64,000 nucleotides of DNA, taken from the NCBI RefSeq assembly GCF_000699445.3, contig NC_067197.1, positions 7,012,152 through 7,076,151 of the forward strand. The letters run 5' to 3'. The notes under the pieces were generated by a model. It made no database searches, had not been told where the DNA came from, and saw nothing but the letters and a program-made list of their open reading frames with translations. Source of the DNA: Schistosoma haematobium. Taxonomy: Eukaryota; Platyhelminthes; Trematoda; Strigeidida; Schistosomatidae. Positions 45,640 to 58,500 of this stretch are shown here, in pieces. A program made the position numbers and the translations under genes. Numbering within the stretch: position 1 is the stretch's first letter; each line of letters starts with the position of its first letter.

Positions 45640-46560
45640 GAGGCCATCTCACTGGTTGATGCTGCAAAGAAGTGTTTTAGCAAGCGTAGTCGGAACACGT
45701 CAAACAGCACTCGATCTGTCGACCCACAAATCGACATGAAGCAAACTAAGGTTAGTTCGATAGTAGATGACTCACGCCCGTCAAAGAAGGAAAAGCAGTC
45801 TCCAGAGAGGCCTGTCTTAAAAAAAGGCTCAAGGAAAGTAGGTTCTTCTGTTCCCCGTCTTCCAGATGGGATCCCACAGGAAACGCCGAGAAGCCGCAAT
45901 CGCAAGGCTCGATCGGTTTCAAGCGGTAAACATAACCTGACCTCCTAGGTCGTCGACAACCCTCCAGAATCCAACACTAAGTTTGACGCAACTTGTTGCT
46001 TCTCCCAGCACAGTTGACGGGTGGGTACAGGTTGTAAGGAAGAGAAAAGTAGCAATGTAAAAGGTAACCCTACCCCCGCGAAAGTAGTCGTAAAATCGAA
46101 AGCTGATCATAGCGACAGATCAGCTATTTTTCATAGAATCAAGGAGAGTGAGAGTTCTGAACTAAAAGCTCGTTTTGAGCATGACACTGTGCTGATTAAG
46201 CAGCTGCTTAATCAACTCATGCCTCAAAATATCACCGGGGTCACCTTGCTAAAGGTGTACAGACTAGGTAGTCTAGCGAATTTGAAGCCTAATCAATCCA
46301 GACTGCTTGAAGTAGTATTCAAATCTTCGAATGAACGCGGTTTAATTTTACAGAATGGACATAAATTAAAGGGTTCAGGAGCTTTTATCCGTAAGGACTT
46401 ACCGTTGGCAGACCGTGTAAAAAGACGGGAAGCCGAAAAATAACTACAAATTAGGTTAGACGCTGACGAAAAGGACCTGGAAAATGTAAATTTCCGGGTT
46501 GTGAGGCTTCGACAGAGAATGATGTCGAAGCCACTCTGGATGCAACACGAAGCCATTTAA
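45640..46560 (+). pseudogene. ORF1 of CR1-like element
   Basis: The longest open part is 46021-46443: KARFEHDTVLIKQLLNQLMP then VYRLGSLANLKPNQSRLLEV, SNERGLILQNGHKLKGSGAF and IRKDLPLADRVKRREAEK, the RNA-binding-like ORF1 type of schistosome CR1 elements. It is interrupted by stops near 45946 and at 46441. The upstream part is Lys/Ser-rich. Confidence 0.6.
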
Positions 46561-46595
46561 GTAGGTTTCGAATCTGTTACACAGATGTCTGAAAA

Positions 46596-47111
46596 TTGCT
46601 CAATAAGCGGTCGGAACAAAGTGTACAGATTGACTCTACAAAGCCAGACATAATCGCAGTCACAGAAACCTGGCTGACACATGCTATAGATAGTATGGAA
46701 CTTGATTTCGAGGGTTTTACGTTAGTAAGGGCCGACATAATACAAAAGCGCAAAGGAGGGGGAGTAGCTCTATTCATTAGGAATGCTATCTCATTTGCCA
46801 TTATCGACAGTGTATCCCATGAGAGTGGGACGTGTGAATTAGTAAGTTGCCGCCTGAAATGCAAGGGACAAGAGCTGCTGATTGGTTTGGTCTATCGCAG
46901 TCCAAGCTCTGAGATAAATGAAGTCCTTCTAAGCAGTCTCAATACTTGGTCACAAGGTGGTCACTGTCTAATCCTAGGGGACTTTAATGCACCTATGATA
47001 GAATGGGAAAATCTGCGAACTAAATCGTCAAAAAATTCTTTCGATCAGGAACTGGTTGATGCGGTTATCACATGTGCTCTAATGCAACATGTGAAAGAAG
47101 CGACTAGGTAG
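46596..47111 (+). pseudogene. Apurinic-type endonuclease of CR1-like element
   Basis: KPDIIAVTETWLT carries the catalytic Glu block. RKGGGVALFIRN, LIGLVYRSPSS and LILGDFNAPMIEWEN (catalytic D-x-N) follow. The frame ends at a stop after VKEATR; the final S-D-H block of the nuclease is not in the open frame. Confidence 0.8.
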
Positions 47112-47258
47112 GACCCGGACACTGAATCATCCTCAGTAGATCTTATATAGTCTCACTATGAGGATGACGTTGCGAACCTTCATTATATGCCACCCCTAGG
47201 TAAAAGTGATCAGGCAGTTTGAATTCTCGACTTCCATATAACTGTCAGTCACGAGCAC

Positions 47259-49332
47259 GTGTTAGCCCAATCCAGACCTAACGTCTGGAAAGTAAATATA
47301 CCAGATATCATGCACCGAGCATCGTTAGTAGATTGGACAATAGACCCAGAGTCCTCAGTTGAAACGGCCTGGGACGCATCTCGAAATTCATACTTAAAAG
47401 TTACCACACCCCACATCCCTTGGACTATACCAAGGGGGCCGAGAAACTCCCCACCATGGTTCAGTAGGGAGGTCCGTATCTTTCTCCGTAAGAGAAGAAA
47501 AATGTGGGATAGATTTAGGTTACTGGGGACTGATAAAACTAAATCCCAGCACAGAAAAGTCCGGAATACCCGTGCCTCGACCCTCCGTAAGTCTAGAAAG
47601 TTGTACGAAGAAAAGATTGTTAAGGAATCCATAAAATATCCTAAACGCTTGTATTCTTATATAAACCAAAGGACAAAGAGAAGAGGAAATATTCCTGCTC
47701 TATTGGGAGACAGTACTGCCGCGTCACTAGTGGAGGATGACTTTGGTAAGGCTCAAGTGTTCTCAAACCACTTTAGCAATGTATACACCATAGAAGCACC
47801 CTTCCCATCAGCGCATACAGATCCCCCACACACACTGGAGAGCGTGACCATTAAAGAACTCGATGTCTGTGGTCTACTAAATAAGCTTGACATAGGTAAA
47901 TCCACGGGGCCCGATGAATTACATTCTAGGCTACTGAAGGAATTATCTAACTTCGTTGCGAACCCTTTAAGTATATGCTTTAACCTATCCGTAACGCAGG
48001 GTCGTTTACCCAAAGACTGGAAAAACGCCATAGTAAGTCCTTTCTTCAAAACAGGTACGAAACACTAACCTGAGAATTACCGACCCGTTAGCTTAACTAG
48101 TGTGGTTCTTAAAATCTTAGAAAACATTATTCGGAAGGAGCTGTTTAAGTATCTCGAAGAAGCAGCACGGTTTCAAAATAGGTTACTCTTGTCTCACTAA
48201 CTTATTGGTGGCTCGTGAAAGCTGGTGCACTCTTAAGGACCAAAAGTTACCTGTAGACGTAGCCTTCATTGATTTCAGCAAAGCTTTTGACAAGGTTCCG
48301 CACAACCGGCTGTTATATAAGTTAAGAAATGTAGGGATTGGAGGCAATCTATTTATGTGGATAAAAGACTTCTTAGTTGGGCGTCAACAAAGAGTTCGAG
48401 TGAACTCAAAGTTATCTAGCTGAGAAACTGTGCTTAGTGGAGTGCCCTAGGGCATAGTTTTGGGGCCAGTGCTATTCCTCTTGTATGTAAATGACCTTCC
48501 TCGTCTCCTATCATCATCGGCCTTGCTATACGCTGACGATGTCAAGATATGGAGAACGATACGATGTGAGGGTGATAGCTTAGAACTCCAAAATGACCTG
48601 AAGCAGTTATCTGAATGGTCTCAAACCTGGCAGTTGCCGATAAATACTTCCAAGTGTGTTGTGATGCATATCGGTCATCAAGGTACAGATACATACACGA
48701 TGAATAACACTGAGCTACCTGTCGTCCAGACACATAATGACTTAGGAGTCATCGTTAGTCAAGACTTAAAGACTACTGCACACTACCGTGCAATAGCCGC
48801 TAAAGGTTTTAGAACGTTATGGTCAATACGTAGGGCTTTTAGTCATGTCGACGCTAAGACGTTTTGGACTTTGTATACAGTGTTCGTACGTCCTAAACTT
48901 GAGTACTGCATACAAGCGGCTAGCCCCTGCTTAAAAAAAGACAGTGAGCTTCTGGAAAAGGTTCAGAGAACGGCAACTAAGCTGATTCCCGGAAAAGAGA
49001 AGCTTCCGTATGAAGCTCGACTGGCCAAGCTGAACCTTTTCCCGTTGTCATATCGCAGAACTAGAGGCGACTTGATTACAGTTTTCAAACTGCTTGGTGC
49101 CAACTTCGCACCTGATATGGCCTCATTTTCCTTGTCTTTCAAAACAGAGAATTTACGAGGACACTCCAAAGTTCACAAACCAAGTCAGCTGACTATGAAC
49201 TTTCCCATCGAATCATCAACGAGTGGAATTCATTACCTCAGCACGTGGTTGAGGCTCCTCCTTCAAATATTTCAAAAGAAAGTTGGATCAACTAAGAGAC
49301 CACCACTGCTAGGACTAATACAGGCCATCTAG
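47259..49332 (+). pseudogene. Reverse transcriptase of CR1-like element, broken
   Basis: Pieces in order: RT block 1 LNKLDIGKSTGPDELHSRLL and LPKDWKNAIVSPFFKTG (to the stop at 48066), VAFIDFSKAFDKVPHNRLLY (to the stop at 48421), then GPVLFLLYVNDLPRL and the active-site ALLYADDVKIW (YADD codons 48529-48540). The thumb and C-terminal region run to 49332. Three stops and one frameshift make it non-functional. Confidence 0.85.
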
Positions 49333-49582
49333 TCTCCTGTCCTTTCCAAACTGAAACAGAAACTACCAGATAGACAAAACTCAAAGGTATCCACTGCTTC
49401 AGTTGTTTTATTCATGAGAAGATTGTTCACTCTTAGAGGCCAACTAGAAAATGATTAACACGGGCCGTAGGCTTTCTGTCCTTAATATAAATGTCGGAAT
49501 ATGATGTCTGTAATTGTACTTTGGTTCTTGTCACCTTGGCGCGGGTTGTACATATTGGCTGCTGGCGTCATGTGTTATAATA

Positions 49583-52500
49583 ATGTTTGTAAATATGAAT
49601 GAGGAGTTTGGGGATACTATAATAAGTTCGGATCAGTTGCTTTCTTTTGGGCTTGGTGGGCTTCGTAATATAGGCAACACTTGTTACATGAATGCCGCTT
49701 TACAAGCCTTATCAAATTGGTAACTTTCAGTGATTCTTTTCAGTTTTGCAGTCCACATTTAACGGAATTTTTCCTCGAGTGTCATAACATCCTTGATCCA
49801 AATCGAAGGCTTGTGTTGTTCAATCATTATTGCACACTACTTTCTGAATTTTGGGGGAATGAAAGGTAATTAGATTTAATGTTTAGACAAAATGCATGTC
49901 TGTCAGACCTTGGTAACGCAGCTTTTATAACTTTGTGTGTACTTCTGCCTTGATTCTCATTTCACTGTTATTATGTCTGACCCCAGCAGTATGGTTTCAC
50001 AGTTCTCCCTTAACATACTTGAAAACGCGAGTTAGTCAGTTAGATTTTACATGTCAAATATGGCAAGTAACAGGCTTGTGAAAATGCCTTCCTTTTTGAT
50101 CTTACAACATTAGCGAGTATAGACCGGGGTATATTTGCAAGTTTAGAGCGAGGTTGTCACTAGTTGTTCCGCAACGATGCTTGGCATTTTGTCTATGGCA
50201 ATACGTCATCTGTACAGGAAGAGGAATGATGATAAGAATCAGGAGGTGAAATTATAGTCGTTTCATTGACAGCTTAAAATCAAGGATTTAGGACATCGTT
50301 CGAATAGAAATAAAACGAGAAACAACTCACTTGATATTTGTAGAGATAGGTAAAATTATTTATTTTTGACTTTCCCACTAATGATACCAACTGCTAATTC
50401 AGATTATCGTGTAGACTTTTCGTTCCGTCACCATGTCTTTTGGTACTTCGAATGTTTATCGACACAAAACTTTGTTCAGTAATTCTGTTGGTTGCTACGA
50501 TACTGCTATTCCAAACAAGCGACGCAATGATGATATAACTCAGTCATTTGCAAGTTTAAATATCAGGTTCTCAGCCATACTTCGCGTTAGGAGTAGTAGT
50601 AATATATGAATACTCAAGCTGGGTCCTGGCTAACTGAACTTTGAGTTCAATACTCCACTATTAAGTAATATCATTAAGTCTTATACACTGAGAGTGCCCG
50701 AAATTAGGCTCAACGGTCAGATCATGATTGACTGAATAACAAATGGCATCCAAGCTAGTTTCCTGTTATTTTTCATTGCGTATTTTTGTGTTTATATTCT
50801 GTGCATAAGCGTATTACTTCTTGTGACAAACTTATTCATCTGACTAGCGGTCTTGTCTTTGATTTCTAATCTTTCGAGACTTTAAGTTAATAATACGGTT
50901 TAGTAAACAGCAATTGCTCGGCTACTTTATACCACCACGGCCATCTATCAATTAGCGATCTCACCTATCTTGATGTCAGTCATAAGACCTAAGACGAATG
51001 TTCATCGATTCAGGTTAGAAACTGAACTGTCACCGTTTAACACCTGCGTTATCAATCCATTTGATCTTAGTGTTTTCCGTGGTTTCAAACTTGCTACATT
51101 TTTAAGTTCTCCAATGTTCAAATAGTTAATGAGGCTTGCTGTTCTATGTAATTCACCTTTGGAACAACAGAAGCTCCTACATATTGTTGTAAGCGAAGTT
51201 TCAGAGAGCGAAGAATAACGTTTTATAAACCCGAAATGTCAAAACTTACCATACATGCGGAAAAATATGAAGCTACAGAAAAACGTCGATAGTATAGATA
51301 TTAAGGGATAAAAAACTCATTTGCGAACGTGATAATCTTAAGTGCGTTTAAAAATCTGAGACATTTTCAGTTCTTGGTTCCTTACTCTAAAAAGATGTTT
51401 TTTGAAGCACATGAGAGACTAGATAAGTTAGTTGTAATTTCTTGACCTAGGAGCTTAACCGTTTGGTCCATGGGACTGTTGTTTGTTGTTGATCACTTAC
51501 GATATTTCTGTAAGTAATATTTAATGTACTATTTAATGCTCTATAATTCCCAGACTATAACGTCTTTGAAAATCTATGTAGGAATGTGAGGTTTGGAATT
51601 TGTAGAGCTGATCTTTTTTGACCTTTTGTTGTGAAAAGTTGGCATCCTTAGTAATGTATCAATTCTTATCACTTTTTAACTTCCCATCTTGACCTTTCAC
51701 TTTTTTAAACCCTGTTGAGTAGTTTAAAACTAGGATAAAGATCTCTGGTGACTCCATGTTTTCTCAGGTTGTGTAAATGTGGTCAGTGGTGTAAATTATC
51801 CTCAAACTGAACCTTCACCACGAACTTATCTTAGTGACGTTAATTCTAATGAATTACTTCGAAAACAATTTCTGGAATCCTAGTAACCTATAGAGTACAA
51901 CTAGGTTGTGTTTAAGAAAAAGGAAAATCCCTGAAATTTCTAGTTCATCATTTTTCTGTGACGTCACTTGTTTTTCTCGACCTACATCTCTTTGCCTAGT
52001 TTCCTACTATCATTGGTACTACTATTACTGCAGCTTCTTTAATTCCTGTGTATTAATGTCGAGTGTGATAGTTTGAATCAATGCACTTTTATGCCTGAAA
52101 ATTAATGACAAAATTCTCAATAAATATACGGAAGTATGTTTTATACTTAGTCACCGTAATATATATTTCTGAATCCGGTTAACAATTTTGCGGTGGAAAT
52201 GTGATTCATAGATTCTAAATGTTGGTACACGTGACTTTACTGAAATAAGATTGTGGTCCATCCGTTTTTTCTTAAATAACAAATGACGGTTTACACAAAG
52301 CTGTTCTGGTTGATTTTCTCCTTTAGTTTCAATTAATTTGAATCTCATACTTAGTACCATGTAATTCGCACTGTTGATCTGTTTTTCTTTTACCTTTCCT
52401 CATTTAGACCACGCTGTTTCAATGCAAATACAATTTTAGATACTTTCTGCATTGTGCACCCAATGTTCAGAGGTTATGCACAACAAGATGCTCAAGAGTT

Positions 52501-55500
52501 TTTGAGACTATTTTTAGTCCAGCTGCACGAGGAACTGAAACACTCATGGCTTTCAAACTCAGACAAAAAAGGTACTATCAGACCAAAGAAATAGATTGTA
52601 ACTTTAATGTTTTTGCCTGTCATTAATAGTAGGTCAGAATATGTGAGTCTTACTCTATTAGCTAAATATTGGCCTCAGTTTATACTGCTCTGTGTTTGCT
52701 TTGTTTTTAAGTAGTTCAGCTTCATTTTCTAAGTTCTATTTGATCCACTGGTTTAATCTGACAATTGTCATAATCTCTGAGTTTCTCATAGGAACGATAT
52801 ATTAGGTTTTCGCTTTATGCATTCAAGCCTCCATTTCGACCTGAGAAGCTGATTATCATTCAGTGCATTTACACCACTTGTAAATCAAATCCTAAAAAAG
52901 AAACTTATAATAGGTGAATAAATTGTAGAGGGTATTAGTTTGCCAGAATAATTATACCTGTATTAACAGGTTAAAACTACATAAATGTCTTATTAGGCTA
53001 AACACAAGCTCATTCGAAAGGCCATGATTGAAATTATAATGGGCTGTGACAAATTTACACAGGTTTTGAATAATTTTTAGGTTATCCTTTGTTCTATGAA
53101 AACAAGACAACTATAGACAAAAATTTGTGTTCACTTTCACAAATAGTGGTTGAATTATATCAGATATTAATTTACACAGTTACTTTGTATCACTACTAAA
53201 AGGTTGTAATTACTCCACATAAACTGGTTAATCAGACCTTAAGTATAGGAACATTAATTTTCAATAGTTTATTTACTTATTTAAACACATAAATATTGGT
53301 TCAAAGGGGCACCAAAATATTTATGCGTTACACAATGAGAAAATGAGTATTTGAAGAGATAGAGAACGGGAGGTGATTATAACAAAAGTAATGTGTGAAT
53401 GAGACAGAAAAATAATGAATGAAGCAGTCCAGTTAACAAAAATACAACCGGAAATGTTTCTTTCAGTAAGGAAATTCTTCTTACCTGAAGAAGTTCAAAA
53501 AAGATAACAGGACAGCTACTGACTTTTATTCTCAGCTGTCTGTTATTGTCTCAGGCCAGTGTTGGACCATCTCTAGGACCTGAGCCAGGGAGTCGTGAAG
53601 GACTGACAGATGCCAGTTCTGTCCAGATTTTTCCCATACCACGACACCATATAAACTGATCACCTCTCCGCTTCTTCCGATCGGCCCTATCGTCAACAAA
53701 TTATGGATTCGCTGGGACGACATTTGTAGCACATGTCCAAGTCACCGAAGTCGGTGTTTCTAGATGGTGACAATAACTGAGTTATCATCACTATATATAA
53801 CTAGACATTTACATTGAAAAAATGTCACTGGATGTCAGAAATCCTTGGGGGACAACGATAGTCGAACACAGAGTTGCCTAACATCCTCAACTTGATGAGG
53901 TCAGGTTTTATAAGCATAACGCAAAACTGCTGTCACCGACGCATTGTCAATCTAACCCTTTACATCCAGGCTAACAACATAGGCTCCGAAGATGACGTAG
54001 ATTGTTATAAGCTTCTCTGGTTTCTGCTGTACGTACATTTATCTCATGAATCACACCAGCACTTGCATAGCTACCTAAATGCACGAACTTTCGCACTACT
54101 TCTGACGGTCCACTACTAAGAGTGAGTATAGGCACAGGCTCTTGCCAGTCTTATAAAAGTACTTTAAACTTAGAAGACGTAAAGCATATGCCATGCCTGC
54201 GGATACTGATTGCAGATTTTATGGCTTGGATATCTTTTCACAGTAAGAACGTATCATCCGCATACTCAAGGTCGAGGAGTCTTTTTCCAGGTAGCAGACT
54301 CACACCGCTACTACCTACTTCCATTGAGCTGTTTCCAGGACGTAATCGATAGCGAAATTGGAGTGGAATGATAAGATTGGCTACCCCTGCTTGAACGGAA
54401 CAATGGAGGTAAGGTGTTGTACACCCTCACTCTCTGCTTGATGTGTTTGCATTTAGGACTTTGAAAATGTTAATAAACTTCTCAGGCACTTTATTCTCAA
54501 ATAAACAATCCCGAAGAATAGTCCTGTCCAACGAATCAAAGGGGGCCCTGATGTAAGGATAAAGATTGTTGGCTTACAATAAGTATGGTGATGTTCTAGT
54601 CAAGTTTAACCGTCAATTATTTATGTTAATCCACTCTGGGAAGTGATTGTTGGTCCGAAACATAAAAGTCCCTTTTCGAATTTTGCTATCTCTAAATGCG
54701 AATCTTCCTCTTTATATTTTATGTAGGCATCAAACAAACAGCTACTACTGGTTCATCGGACAACAGTAACAACAGTATAATTACCGATGTCTTTCAGGGC
54801 AGATTAGTTAGTTCTGTCCGTTGCCTGTCATGCAGTCGGGTTAGTTACTTATTCGTTGTTACAGAAATCTTGAAAAATATTTCCTTTCATTCCCAGTTAT
54901 GATGTTTAGTTTGTTAATGTTTCAAATGATCTTATGAAATTTAGAATGATTGAAGTTTCTGTTTTTGATGTCTAAATAAATGCAGACACATTTAGAAAAC
55001 TCTCGGCTTCTGTTAACTTTGAGTCACTTATGGGGTAGGTGAGATGTCCGTTTGCCAAACAAAAGGGGAGTATACTGCACAACAGTTCGTTCTGTGTTAC
55101 TATATGTCCGTGACACATGTTTCATAGAAGTAGAAGAGATACGTAGGCTTCAAATGTCTTCGAAGCATTTCTTGGGTTTCGTGGAACGACCAAGTAAGCA
55201 ATACTATGGCTAGACATTAGAGTAATGGGTATATATGATAAATTAGTTGGTGAGGTTATGGGTCATACATTCCGTATGGATAACTGCCCCTTACCTCGGT
55301 GAGCTGTGTTAGTTAATGTTGGAATATGTTAAAAGAAATCTAGAGGTGGCCATACCAAAACCTAGGATCAGTTTATGAAGTCGCTGACTGTTGGTCTAAA
55401 CCATGTTTGTGGATGCGGACCACCTGATTAAGATCCACGTGGTGACCGTGTTTAATGGTTGCAGACGTTGAGTGCTATGGCTTAGAATCAGTCACAATGG

Positions 55501-58500
55501 CGCAAATGCTTTCACTCTTCGTCCTCCTACAGTTCTTGAGTCCTAGTTTTCTCTCATAAATACCTTTTCGGATCATATTTGTAAGGTTTAGTCTTCATCG
55601 TTATCATTGGTACTGCACTTTTTTTAAACTTTATTATTCATGTTTTTAATCTTATCTCTGGTTTAATATGGTAATATCGACGTGGGCTAAGGTAATTTGT
55701 TGTCGGCTCTACATTAATTATGACTGACTGTGACCAATGGAAGTTGCTGTCTTTTGACAATTATATTCAAATCCTTCAACTTGCGAAATGAATTTTTTGT
55801 TTACCCAGTGTGAAAAGTTGTTTAATTTTGAAGATAATTTCTGTCTTGGGTCAAGAATAGTTTGGTATTGTGAATGTCACTGCTGAAAAGTCCCATATTA
55901 ATTAGAAATAACTGTTCAGTCCTTTGTTGTCTGCAGTTTAATACGAACTTTTAAGTTAAATGAATCTGAAAAAACCAAGGAAACCCGTTATTATCATAAA
56001 ATAAGTAAAGTCAGTTTGACGAAAAAAAGAGTGTTTTTCATGATATCAATTTATAAAGCTACCTATACAGTCTCATTCATTCGTTTTCTTTTTTTGAATT
56101 CACAGTACACAAATATTCACGATAATAGGTACTTTGTTATTCAGTCTATAGAGTGTGTCACATACAGTTTGGAGAAGGCTATGAATGTAAATTTTATTCA
56201 TTCAAAATTAATTTCATTGAAGCCCATTAATTTACATATGTCCTTGCTGATTTAAATCCTGTTGAAATTTATTAATGAAATATATTATTTATTTTTTCTA
56301 GTACCATACATATAAACAGAATAAAAATGAATCTGAGACCTGTACATTTAGATTGTCTAAACATTTGTAAATTTTTATTAGTCTTCAAGAATTTCGTACA
56401 GCAATTTCAATTTACATCGATAAATATAGCGTACTATGATTTCTCTCTGGTGTTTATTAAATGCGATGTTTCGTCTGGAAAAAATAAAGGATTTCTGGTC
56501 GTTCTGTAATTCTCTTGTCCAATTTTCTCCTTTTTGAAGAATTAAATGTACGTGTTGATAATTAACTGATCACTGAGTAGTGATTATTGTGTATGTCAAG
56601 TCCCTCTTAGTGAATTTAATCGACAAAATTCGGTCAACATTACAAAAGACGTACATAACATTGACGACTACTCAGTAATCGGTCAATGGTTAATACATCT
56701 CTGTCCTACAGGAGGTCAGTCGCGTCTCGAATAGCTTAGTGGTAACGTCTGTGATTGCACATTTGGGTATCAGAATTGAATCGGTCAGAGTATTAGTTAT
56801 CTTGAGATTACAAGTACGCCTACTAACAGGTGCCAGATAGCACTAAATCTAGGTTTAGGGCTTTCTATTGATTGCATTTAATCACTTTACGTGTGAAGAT
56901 GTATGTCCTTGTGATAGATTCTGAAATTTTTAGATTTTTCTGGCTTAGCTCTGGATGATTTAAAAGGTGTTTTACGAGTCTTCATTATCTCCGTTCTCAC
57001 AAATTTAATTCATATATTTTATGCAACAGTGCTTCCATTTATTTGATGAAGTGTTCACCAACATCCACATTTACAGTAAATTTCTAGTGAGTTTTTTATA
57101 TATATATAATCATTACTTCTATATAGCTTTCCAATCGGGAGGAATCATTTATGGACTTGTCCCTTTCCCTTACCAAACCTACTGTACAAACGTATTCATC
57201 CTCTTCTGTTGATCAATCAACAAAATCCTCCTTGATGAATGGTTCAATAAGCACAGGTTCTTTATTGAAAAATGGTCCTGTATATTTGAAAACATCTAAT
57301 GATTTGCAACAGACACAACCATCGAAGTCAACAAGTAGAAGGTATTCTACACCACGTGGATCAAAAATAAAATCATCGTTATTCACATTACCAACAGTTG
57401 TTGGTCGTCTGGTAACGGGTATTCCTTGGTTACTCACTATGCTTTTAACCCTAACTCATATATTTTTATCCTATGTACAAAGCTTTTTGCCCTCGTAAGT
57501 TCTGGCGTAAATTATTTGTACTGGTTTAAGTTATTAATATATATACGTTTAAATTCATTTATTTCCTATCAAAACAATATGAGTAAGTCAATGGCAAATA
57601 GAAATAGATAAGTGAAGATAGTGGGAATGATAGTAAATTTAATAGGGAACGAAAAAAGAACCAACGAAAGAACTATGACCATAGTATAGAATTTTTGTTT
57701 TTATTTATATAGTCATATCTGATGTACAACATGGGGTTTTATCTGAGCAATTTAAACCTAGACATTGTTCTAAATTTTGTTTCATCAAACAATATTTACA
57801 AATTCGTTAGTATAGAGATGAATGTTGTTTGATGATCAGTGTAGATAGTGCAATCTAACTCACAGGTCAGCCAGTCATATACAACGTAGAATCTGGTATC
57901 GGTTCACATTGTCACGGTCAATTAGCATAGCCTGGTGGAATTGTCAGAGCAAATTTCATATTACTAGTGTTCATATCAAAGAAATGACAGTAGAAGGTAC
58001 GATGTACGAAGAAAATGTGGATCAATCGAATCAAAATACCATATTACAGTAATCACAGAACCTTGCGTGTATACATATCATTTGGAAATTTCCAATAATC
58101 TAACTTATGATTTCTGACCTAAGGTTCTTGGTATCGAGCTCCGTGTGCGGTATCGTTGATGCGCATCGTTGAGGAGTCCCATACCGGGACGAAACGGTCG
58201 TTCAGTGCTTCCAGGTTTTCAATGGTGGTCTAACGTTGATCGGTTCATGATAGCAATTCAAACTCAACAATCTCCACAAGAAACTATACTCATGATTTTT
58301 CTATTTTTTGTTTTATATTTTTGTTTATATAACAGACCTAAACAATGGATAGATAAATGGTCTACTCTTACCCTTGAAGATTGCTTATCTCATTATTTTT
58401 CTGAAGCGGAATTAGTTGGTGAAAATGGATACTTTTGTGGAAGATGTAATCGGTAAGTTTTGTGCTGGCGTTTTGTTTTTAATTGGACGTTTACATATCC

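Larger units (their letters stand above)
45621..49440 (+). mobile_element. CR1-like non-LTR retrotransposon with broken ORFs
   Basis: ORF1-like sequence (45640-46560), endonuclease (46596-47111), linker and reverse transcriptase (47259-49332) follow in the normal order on the plus strand, so this copy is close to full length. In-frame stops (for example 48066-48068, 48421-48423 and the TAG near 48448) and a frameshift near 48180 inactivate it. No clear tail or target duplication was identified. It ends about 150 bp before the USP start codon. Confidence 0.8.
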
